A DNA stretch of 64,000 bases. Origin: Weissella confusa (GTDB lineage Bacteria > Bacillota > Bacilli > Lactobacillales > Lactobacillaceae). Shown in pieces: positions 54,181 to 64,000 of this stretch; position 1 is the stretch's first letter; every line of letters begins with the position of its first letter. The notes below the pieces were generated by a model, which was not told the DNA's origin, made no database searches, and worked only from the letters and a program-made list of their open reading frames with translations. The stretch covers positions 26,001 to 90,000 of the forward strand of contig CP168942.1 in assembly GCA_041871065.1 (NCBI GenBank). Direction: 5' to 3'. Made by a program: the position numbers and the translations under genes.

Positions 54181-55158
54181 ATGCAAGATAAAGTTGTGCG
54201 AGCTAATTTAACGCGAATGATTCGGGAAGAAGGATTATTCGATAACCGCGACCATGCGTTGGTGGCGGTTTCGGGTGGTCAGGATTCGTTGCATGTCTTG
54301 CGATGGTTAACGGATAACTCGCTACCGGCGGATATTCAACCGACAGTGAGTGCGGCATACATCAATCATCAATTGCGTACGGACGCGGATGCGGAACAAG
54401 CGTTAGTCGAACGCGTCTTTGCACAAACGCCTAATTTGGCCAGTGCAACAATTCGTCAACTTGCGTGGGACGTGGTACCAACGACAGGGGTTGAAGAGTT
54501 AGCGCGTGAAAAGCGTTACGAGGCGTTGGTTGCCATCGCGCGTGAAGTTGGTGCGAATGCGATTGTTACGGCCCACCATAAGGGTGATCAGGTTGAAACA
54601 ATTTTGTATAAGCTGGCGCGTGGTAGCCGTTTGACCCAATTGGTGGGGATGGCTAAAAAGCAACAACTGCAAGGTGATATCGACTTGATTCGTCCGGTAC
54701 TGCAACTGGATAAGGACATGCTGGGGCAGTTGGTCAACGAACCATTAACCGAGTGGGTTGAAGATTATACGAATGCAGATGAGACGTTTGCACGTAACCG
54801 CATGCGACATACCGTTGTACCAGCATTGGAAGATATCAACGAACAAACCAAAGATCACGTCATTGCATTCGCTGATCAACTTGCGGCGTTACAGAAGTTG
54901 GCGAGTGGGTCGATTAATGTGCACGTGAAGGCCTTGGAAGACGGCCGGTTAGATTGGCGGGTCGATGAGGCAGTTTTGTTGCTGGTGCTGCAGACGTGGT
55001 TGACTAAAAAACACGTTTTCGCCGTAAAAGATAGTCAGTTGATTCAAGCAATTCAATTGATGCGAAATCCGAATGTTAGCCGAGGTTTTATTGACCTTGG
55101 GAATAGCTTGCAACTAGAACGTTTCGAAAACTACTTATTGCTTTCACGAAAAGATTAA
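54181..55158 (+). CDS. tilS: tRNA(Ile)-lysidine synthase, short form
   Basis: 325 aa, clearly shorter than the 420-470 usual in Bacilli. It modifies C34 of tRNA-Ile(CAU) to lysidine so that AUA is read as Ile. The N-type ATP pyrophosphatase motif S-G-G-Q-D-S is at residues 31-36, and the second signature region T-A-H-H-K-G-D-Q-V-E-T-I near 138. The N-terminal and middle domains appear present, while the C-terminal TilS_C substrate-positioning domain is not. The frame closes with a normal stop; no frameshift was seen downstream. Confidence 0.9.
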   Translation: MQDKVVRANLTRMIREEGLFDNRDHALVAVSGGQDSLHVLRWLTDNSLPADIQPTVSAAYINHQLRTDADAEQALVERVFAQTPNLASATIRQLAWDVVPTTGVEELAREKRYEALVAIAREVGANAIVTAHHKGDQVETILYKLARGSRLTQLVGMAKKQQLQGDIDLIRPVLQLDKDMLGQLVNEPLTEWVEDYTNADETFARNRMRHTVVPALEDINEQTKDHVIAFADQLAALQKLASGSINVHVKALEDGRLDWRVDEAVLLLVLQTWLTKKHVFAVKDSQLIQAIQLMRNPNVSRGFIDLGNSLQLERFENYLLLSRKD

Positions 55159-55265
55159 AGCGTTCACATTTCTTTTAGGTGTAGCACTAAACATTTACCG
55201 TCAAACATGGTATTCTTAATGCTATGTAACGATAGGGGAATTAAGATTTAGGAGATTGAAAAGAC

Positions 55266-55862
55266 ATGAACCAATGGGACATGAATAACGATATCGAGCG
55301 CGTGCTTTATAGCGAAGCCGATATTGCCGAAGCAGCAGAGCGTGTTGGTAAGCAACTAGCTGCCGATTACGAAGGACGTACACCAATCATTTTGTCAGTT
55401 TTGAAGGGTGCCGTACTTTGGACGGTCGATGTTATGCGTCACATGCAATACGCTGAAGTTGAATTTATCGACGTTTCTAGTTATAACGGTGGCGTTGCTT
55501 CATCAGGTGAAGTGCAAATGGTCACTGATTTGCAAACCGACATTTCAGGTCGCGATATCATCATTATGGAAGACATCGTGGACACTGGTCGTTCATTGAA
55601 GTTTATGATCGACTTGTTGATGGAACGTGGTGCAAAGTCAGTTAAGGTTGCCAGCTTGCTTGATAAGAAGGAAGGCCGCGTTGTTGAAGCAACGGTTGAT
55701 TACATCGGCTTTGATGTTCCAAAGGCGTTCGTAGTTGGGTACGGCTTGGACTACAAGCAACTGTACCGTAACTTGCCATATGTTGGTGTCTTGAAGCGTG
55801 AAGTTTATGATCCTGCCCACGCGGACAAGGTTGATACGATCGACATCACGCCTGAGCACTAA
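55266..55862 (+). CDS. hpt: Hypoxanthine(-guanine) phosphoribosyltransferase
   Basis: 198 aa, slightly long at the N-terminus. It salvages hypoxanthine and guanine to IMP and GMP. The PRPP motif I-I-I-M-E-D-I-V-D-T-G-R-S-L lies near residues 99-112, and the F-V-V-G-Y-G-L-D-Y near 157 is the usual base-binding end. AGGAG stands 11 bases before the ATG; an ATG five codons on is possible. The tilS-hpt-ftsH order is conserved in Firmicutes. Confidence 0.95.
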   Translation: MNQWDMNNDIERVLYSEADIAEAAERVGKQLAADYEGRTPIILSVLKGAVLWTVDVMRHMQYAEVEFIDVSSYNGGVASSGEVQMVTDLQTDISGRDIIIMEDIVDTGRSLKFMIDLLMERGAKSVKVASLLDKKEGRVVEATVDYIGFDVPKAFVVGYGLDYKQLYRNLPYVGVLKREVYDPAHADKVDTIDITPEH

Positions 55863-55927
55863 TTTCTGTCTCGGTAACATAATAATGATGCAACGAAGGT
55901 AGTAGTAACTATCTGTAGGAGGAATAG

Positions 55928-57988
55928 ATGAAGAATCAACGAAACGGCAATTTTGTCCGGAATAGTTTGTTCTACGTAATCGTAGTCCTCGGTATTATGG
56001 GTTTGATTTACTGGGTAGCCGGTCCTTCTCAAACGACTAGTACGAAGACTATCTCTACGTCGACATTCATGACGGAATTGCGCGACAAGAAGATTAAAAC
56101 CATCACGATTCAACCTGGCGCTGGTGTTTATGACGTTAAGGGTGAGTATCGTAAGGCACAAACGGATAAGAGCTCAAAGGATGAGTCTCTTGTCTCACTA
56201 GTTGGTGGTGCTTCAAATAAGGTGACAGGATTCGAAACCCAAGTCATTAGCAACGATCCAATTATGGAGAGCTTGCAAAAGGCTGCGGACAAGACGAAGA
56301 CTGAAATCACAACAAAGCCAGAAGCTTCAAACTTCTGGGGTAACATGGCCATTTCATTCTTGCCAATCTTGTTGTTGGTTGGTGTGTTCTACTTGATGAT
56401 GGGTGGCATGAGCCAAGGCGGACAAGGCGGTCGTGGTAACATGATGGGCTTCGGTAAGTCAAAGGCTAAGCCAGCTGATCCTTCAGAGAACAAGGTTCGC
56501 TTTGCGGACGTTGCTGGTGCTGAAGAAGAAAAGCAAGAATTGGTCGAAGTTGTTGAGTTCTTGAAGGATCCTAAGAAGTTCTTGAAGTTGGGTGCACGTA
56601 TCCCATCTGGTGTTCTTCTTGAGGGGCCTCCAGGAACAGGTAAGACATTGTTGGCCCGTGCCGTTGCCGGTGAAGCTGGCGTACCATTCTTCTCAATCTC
56701 AGGTTCTGACTTTGTGGAGATGTTCGTCGGTGTCGGTGCTAGCCGTGTCCGTGATTTGTTTGATAACGCAAAGAAGGCTGCCCCATCAATCATCTTTATC
56801 GATGAAATTGATGCGGTCGGTCGCCAACGTGGTGCCGGCATGGGCGGTGGTCACGATGAGCGTGAGCAAACGTTGAACCAAATGTTGGTTGAAATGGACG
56901 GTTTCTCAGGTAGTGAAGGTGTCATTGTGATGGCCGCTACTAACCGTTCAGATGTCTTGGACCCAGCTTTGCTTCGTCCAGGTCGTTTCGACCGTAAGAT
57001 TTTGGTTGGTCGTCCTGACGTTAAGGGTCGTGAGGCAATCTTGCACGTCCACGCTAAGAACAAGCCATTGGCTGATGACGTGGACTTGAAGGAAATCGCC
57101 AAGCAAACACCTGGTTTCGTCGGAGCTGACTTGGAAAACTTGTTGAACGAAGCGGCATTGTTGGCTGCTCGTCAAAACCACGATACGATTTACGCCAAGG
57201 ATGTGGATGAAGCTGAGGACCGTGTTATTGCGGGACCAGCTAAGAAGGACCGTGTTGTTTCTGCTAAGGAACGTGAGACGGTTGCTTACCACGAAGCTGG
57301 TCACGCCATCGTTGGTTTGGTATTGAATGAAGCTCGTGTTGTTCACAAGGTAACGATTGTGCCACGTGGACGCGCCGGCGGATATGCAATCATGTTGCCA
57401 CGTGAAGACCAAATGTTGATGAACAAGACGGACGCCATGGACCAAATTGCTGGTTTGATGGGTGGACGTGCGGCCGAAGAAATTATCTTCGACCAACAAT
57501 CATCAGGTGCCTCAAACGACTTTGAGCAAGCAACTAACATCGCCCGCTCAATGGTTACGGAATACGGTATGTCAGACAAGCTTGGTATGGTACAACTTGA
57601 GAACGGTGGTCAACCATTCTTGGGTCGTTCATACGGTGAGTCAGCTGCCTACTCTGATGAGACAGCTCGTTTGATCGACGAAGAAGTTCGTCGTATTACG
57701 ACTGAAGGTTACAACAAGGCGCACGAAATCATTGAAGAGTACAAGGACAAGCACGAAGCAATTGCGAAGGCTTTGTTGGAGTACGAGACGTTGGATGAGA
57801 AGCAAATCTTGAGCTTGTTCGAAACTGGTAAGATGCCAGAGACGACTAAGGTTGAAAAGAATGTTGAAACGCCAATGTCATATGATGAAGCTAAGGAAGC
57901 CGCCAACAGTAAGTTGACGGCCGACGAGGATGCACAACCAGCCGTTAAGGTTGAAGTTTTGCAACCACGCAAGCTTGATCAAGAATAA
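55928..57988 (+). CDS. ftsH: ATP-dependent zinc metalloprotease FtsH
   Basis: 686 aa. Two membrane segments (about 13-31 and 138-158) flank a small external domain. The AAA+ ATPase follows with Walker A G-P-P-G-T-G-K-T near 233, Walker [10 protein letters not shown] and S-R-H motifs; the zinc protease motif H-E-A-G-H is near 455. FtsH degrades membrane and short-lived cytoplasmic proteins as a hexamer. A strong AGGAGG site precedes the ATG. The acidic C-terminal tail is typical of lactic acid bacteria. A terminator follows. Confidence 0.97.
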   Translation: MKNQRNGNFVRNSLFYVIVVLGIMGLIYWVAGPSQTTSTKTISTSTFMTELRDKKIKTITIQPGAGVYDVKGEYRKAQTDKSSKDESLVSLVGGASNKVTGFETQVISNDPIMESLQKAADKTKTEITTKPEASNFWGNMAISFLPILLLVGVFYLMMGGMSQGGQGGRGNMMGFGKSKAKPADPSENKVRFADVAGAEEEKQELVEVVEFLKDPKKFLKLGARIPSGVLLEGPPGTGKTLLARAVAGEAGVPFFSISGSDFVEMFVGVGASRVRDLFDNAKKAAPSIIFIDEIDAVGRQRGAGMGGGHDEREQTLNQMLVEMDGFSGSEGVIVMAATNRSDVLDPALLRPGRFDRKILVGRPDVKGREAILHVHAKNKPLADDVDLKEIAKQTPGFVGADLENLLNEAALLAARQNHDTIYAKDVDEAEDRVIAGPAKKDRVVSAKERETVAYHEAGHAIVGLVLNEARVVHKVTIVPRGRAGGYAIMLPREDQMLMNKTDAMDQIAGLMGGRAAEEIIFDQQSSGASNDFEQATNIARSMVTEYGMSDKLGMVQLENGGQPFLGRSYGESAAYSDETARLIDEEVRRITTEGYNKAHEIIEEYKDKHEAIAKALLEYETLDEKQILSLFETGKMPETTKVEKNVETPMSYDEAKEAANSKLTADEDAQPAVKVEVLQPRKLDQE

Positions 57989-57995
57989 TGAACGT

Positions 57996-58032
57996 TAGAG
58001 ACGTGAATGAGTAATCGTTCACGTCTCTTTTC
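57996..58032 (+). terminator. Terminator after ftsH
   Basis: Stem AGAGACGTGAA / TTCACGTCTCT with a 10-base loop and Ts. Confidence 0.9.
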
Positions 58033-58093
58033 TATATGGTGAATGTGTTAAACTGGTAGACAGAAATATACGAAAAATAAGAGGCATGAAAAG

Positions 58094-58987
58094 ATGACAG
58101 ATACACTTGTACGTGCGGTGACGACTGACGGAAACTTCCGTGCGATTGCCATCGACGCAACGGAAATGATGCGCGAAGTCGCAACGTTCCACGAAGCATC
58201 ACAATTGGGTACGACGGTTCTTGGTCGTGCATTGTTGGGTTCTTTGATGGTTTCAAACGCTGTCTTGAAGGGTGAAGAGCGCTTGGCAGTTGTAATGGAT
58301 GGTAATGGTCCAGTTGGTAAGATTGTTGTTGAAGCATCAGCACAAGGTGAAGTGCGCGGTTACGTGACGAATCCAACTGTTGAATTGCCATTGACGGCAA
58401 TGGGCCAACAAGATGTTGCCGGTGCTGTTGGTAACAACGGATTCTTGTCAGTGACCAAGGACTTCGGTGAAGGTGAGCCATTTACGGGTCAAGTGCAATT
58501 GGTAACTGGTGAAATTGGGGATGATTTGACTTACTACATGGCTAAGTCAGAACAAATTCCTTCTGCCGTTGCGGTTTCAGTCTTGGTTGATCCTGATGGT
58601 ACAGTTGCAGCTGCTGGTGGGTTCATGATTTCAGCATTGCCAGATGCAGCTGATGAAGATATTACGGCTTTGGAAGAGAAGTTGGCTCATGTACCAGCTA
58701 TCTCATCACAATTGCTTGAAGGTCACGCACCAATGGATTTGTTGGCTAACTTGTTTGGTAAGGATAACGTTAAGCAATTGACAACGACGGAAGTTTCTCT
58801 TTACCCTGAAATTTCAAAGCGCGAATATGAGCGCATGTTGGCTACTTTGCCAATGAAGGATTTGCAAGAAATGCTAGATGAAGATCATGGTGTTGAAGTG
58901 GTTGATCGCTTCACAGGTAAGAAGATTCAATTCGACGAGGCAGAGTTGGCAGGTATTATTGCAGCTAAGGATGCTGAAGGATTGTAA
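58094..58987 (+). CDS. hslO: Hsp33 family chaperonin lacking all redox cysteines
   Basis: 297 aa, normal Hsp33 length and fold: R-A-V-T-T-D-G-N-F-R-A at 7-17, G-R-A-L-L-G-S-L-M near 44, the G-x-V-R-G-Y-V central strand and the N-x-G-F-L-S-V-T-K-D. Standard Hsp33 is activated by oxidation of a zinc-bound Cys4 cluster (C-x-C then C-x-x-C) near the C-terminus. Here the corresponding stretches read Y-P-E-I-S and V-D-R-F-T-G, and the whole protein has no cysteine. It is therefore not a redox switch of the classic type. It sits between ftsH and lysS as in other Firmicutes; dusB, often found here, is absent. Confidence 0.92.
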   Translation: MTDTLVRAVTTDGNFRAIAIDATEMMREVATFHEASQLGTTVLGRALLGSLMVSNAVLKGEERLAVVMDGNGPVGKIVVEASAQGEVRGYVTNPTVELPLTAMGQQDVAGAVGNNGFLSVTKDFGEGEPFTGQVQLVTGEIGDDLTYYMAKSEQIPSAVAVSVLVDPDGTVAAAGGFMISALPDAADEDITALEEKLAHVPAISSQLLEGHAPMDLLANLFGKDNVKQLTTTEVSLYPEISKREYERMLATLPMKDLQEMLDEDHGVEVVDRFTGKKIQFDEAELAGIIAAKDAEGL

Positions 58988-59036
58988 TTTTGGGCGAGGC
59001 ACTTGCAAAAAGTGGCCAATATTGGCAAACTAATAA

Positions 59037-60575
<1,539 letters not shown>

Positions 60576-60592
60576 TAACGATTAAAAATTAA

Positions 60593-60627
60593 GGAGCGAT
60601 GCCTAGATTTGGGCATCGCTCTTTTTT
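60593..60627 (+). terminator. Terminator after lysS
   Basis: Stem GAGCGATGCC / GGCATCGCTC followed by six Ts. Confidence 0.92.
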
Positions 60628-60662
60628 GTACAAAATAAATGCAACAAAGTTTGAAGAAAGTG

Positions 60663-60691
60663 TTGACAATTGGTAACTGTATCTGTAATAT
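60663..60691 (+). promoter_or_regulatory. rRNA operon promoter P1
   Basis: Consensus TTGACA, 17 bases, TAATAT, about 280 bases before 16S. Confidence 0.85.
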
Positions 60692-60760
60692 AGATTAAGT
60701 TGTTACGGGGTACGAGTTATCCGCGTGACACGCTTCAAAAAATTATCTTTAAATAAGTTG

Positions 60761-60789
60761 TTGACATTTGTTTCATCAACTGTTAAGAT
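60761..60789 (+). promoter_or_regulatory. rRNA operon promoter P2
   Basis: Consensus TTGACA, 17 bases, TAAGAT, 98 bases after P1. The tandem arrangement is usual for rRNA operons. Confidence 0.85.
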
Positions 60790-60826
60790 ATATAAGTTGT
60801 CTGATGAGGCAACGACGTAGGTCATT

Positions 60827-60845
60827 GAAAACTGAATATCGTTTC
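60827..60845 (+). other. 5' arm of the pre-16S processing stem
   Basis: GAAAACTGAATATCGTTTC pairs with GAAACGATATTCAGTTTT at 62576-62593, on the far side of 16S, forming the long stem cut by RNase III. Both arms border the repeated word TCATTGAAA. Confidence 0.8.
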
Positions 60846-60969
60846 GATGAAACAAATGTGTAGGGTCATCAAGTTAGTTCTTGATGCAAAAACATTTGCG
60901 AAGTCAATTCGCTAGTAAATTCGTTTAACTTCTGTTAAACAACAAAAATTGAGTTATACTCAAACTTCA

Positions 60970-62551
<1,582 letters not shown>

Positions 62552-62634
62552 AAATCGGAAACCTACACATTCATTGAAACGATATTCAGTTTTGAGTGAT
62601 TTACACTCAAACAAGACAGAGAGTCGAATCTCAT

Positions 62635-62708
<74 letters not shown>

Positions 62709-62714
62709 TATAAT

Positions 62715-62787
62715 GGGGAATTAGCTCAGCTGGGAGAGCACCTGCTTTGCAAGCAGGGGGTCATCGGTTCGATCCCGATATTCTCCA
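62715..62787 (+). tRNA. tRNA-Ala (anticodon TGC)
   Basis: A 73-base cloverleaf: acceptor GGGGAAT/ATTCTCC (one G-U), anticodon stem CCTGC/GCAGG, anticodon TGC at 62748-62750, T-loop GTTCGATC. CCA is not encoded. Six bases after tRNA-Ile. Confidence 0.96.
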
Positions 62788-62990
62788 TTGAAACCTTCGG
62801 GTTTCAATATTAGATCTTTGAAAACTGAATCATAATTGTAAATTTTTAAATTCATTTAATATTGTTAATTCAATATAAATTGAGCCGAAAAAATACACCG
62901 CGTAATTTTTTGAGTTTTTTAAATTAGTTTAAAATCGCTTGTGGCCTTTGAGCCACATACTCAAACTTATATCATCAACGTTAGTTGATA

Positions 62991-64000
62991 GGTTAAGTTA
63001 TTAAGGGCGCATGGTGGATGCCTTGGCACTAGGAGCCGATGAAGGACGGGACTAACACCGATATGCTTCGGGGAGCTGTAAGTAAGCTTTGATCCGGAGA
63101 TTTCCGAATGGGGGAACCCAACTTGTTATGCAAGTTATCACCTAATGAATATATAGTTAGGTTGAAGGTAGACGTTGTGAACTGAAACATCTCATTAGCA
63201 ACAGGAATAGAAAGAAAAATCGATTCCGCCAGTAGCGGCGAGCGAAAACGGAAGAGCCCAAACCAAAGTGCTTGCACTTTGGGGTTGTAGGACTGCCATT
63301 GTGGAGTTACAAAATTGTTTATTAGCAGAATCAGCTGGGAAGCTGAGCGAGACAGGGTGATAGCCCCGTATGCGAAAGTAAGCAATCTCCCGTGCAGGAT
63401 CCTGAGTACGGCCGGACACGTGAAATCCGGTCGGAATCCGCGAGGACCATCTCGCAAGGCTAAATACTCCCTAGTGACCGATAGTGAACCAGTACCGTGA
63501 GGGAAAGGTGAAAAGCACCCCGGAAGGGGAGTGAAAAAGTTCCTGAAACCATGTGCCTACAAGAAGTTAGAGCCCGTTAATGGGTGATAGCGTGCCTTTT
63601 GTAGAATGAACCGGCGAGTTACGATACCATGCAAGGTTAAGGTGGAAAGACCGGAGCCGTAGCGAAAGCGAGTCTGAAATGGGCGAATTAGTATGTTGTT
63701 GTAGACCCGAAACCAGGTGACCTACCCATGTCCAGGGTGAAGGTGCGGTAAAACGCACTGGAGGCCCGAACCCGTGCATGTTGAAAAATGCTGGGATGAG
63801 GTGTGGGTAGCGGTGAAATTCCAATCGAACTTGGAGATAGCTGGTTCTCTCCGAAATAGCTTTAGGGCTAGCCTCGGAATGTAGCGTGTTGGAGGTAGAG
63901 CACTGTTTTGGTGCGGGGCCCATCTCGGGTTACCAAATTAAGATAAACTCCGAATGCCAATCACGTATGTCCGGGAGTCAGACAGTGAGTGATAAGATCC
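62991..64000 (+). rRNA. rrl: 23S ribosomal RNA (5' part, cut by window end)
   Basis: Begins at GGTTAAGTTATTAAGGGCGC followed by the conserved ATGGTGGATGCCTTGGC; about the first 1010 bases are present. The 200-base stretch between tRNA-Ala and this start is AT-rich spacer with no gene. Confidence 0.96.

Overview
The window is a chromosomal segment of a low-GC Gram-positive lactic acid bacterium. The 16S rRNA gene near the right end reads as Weissella, most likely the W. confusa / W. cibaria group (recognised from memory, not by a search). The AAGGAG-type ribosome binding sites, heavy use of TTG for leucine, extended -10 promoters and gene content all fit. No insertion sequence, prophage, integrase or CRISPR array was seen. 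Gene order is that of a conserved housekeeping backbone with a pentose cluster and a glycogen cluster between.

Layout. 1-6.2 kb: tail of a probable cation/proton antiporter, then tatD-rnmV-ksgA, two tandem CNNM/CorC-type membrane proteins and veg on the other strand. 6.3-8.1 kb: dCMP deaminase and thymidylate synthase (dCMP to dUMP to dTMP). 8.2-16.7 kb: envelope and transport genes (LCP ligase, nucleoside transporter, PspC, a PadR/DUF1700/DUF4097 operon, UppP, split ThrE-type exporter, YihY). Between the exporter and YihY lies a 250-nt stretch of hairpins sharing one loop sequence, which I read as an undescribed small RNA. 16.8-27.2 kb: xylose and xylo-oligosaccharide utilisation (xylT, xynB, xynP, xylR, xylA, xylB), with three matching XylR operators and cre sites. 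27.3-36.4 kb: LysM protein, DHA2 efflux pump, PTS EIIC with a MupG-like hydrolase, CBS protein, and a TetR/YhgE pair with two matching operators. 36.5-46.3 kb: glycogen operon glgB-C-D-A-P plus a GH13 glycosidase. 46.4-60.6 kb: TraX-like protein, then pth-mfd-flippase-rqcP, divIC, tilS-hpt-ftsH, hslO and lysS. 60.6-64 kb: rRNA operon with tandem promoters, 16S, tRNA-Ile(GAT), tRNA-Ala(TGC) and the start of 23S.

How the parts work together. XynP imports xylo-oligosaccharides, XynB cuts them to xylose, XylT imports free xylose, and XylA/XylB convert it to xylulose 5-phosphate for the phosphoketolase pathway. XylR and CcpA sites sit on the promoters. GlgC/GlgD, GlgA and GlgB make glycogen, while GlgP and the GH13 enzyme degrade it.

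Most notable: the multi-hairpin RNA with loops complementary to tRNA D-loops (15.50-15.75 kb), an Hsp33 with no cysteine at all, a structured leader before pth, a hairpin-rich xylA-xylB spacer, a GH13 enzyme with Tyr for the conserved region IV His, and the regular operator layouts of XylR and of the TetR/YhgE pair.
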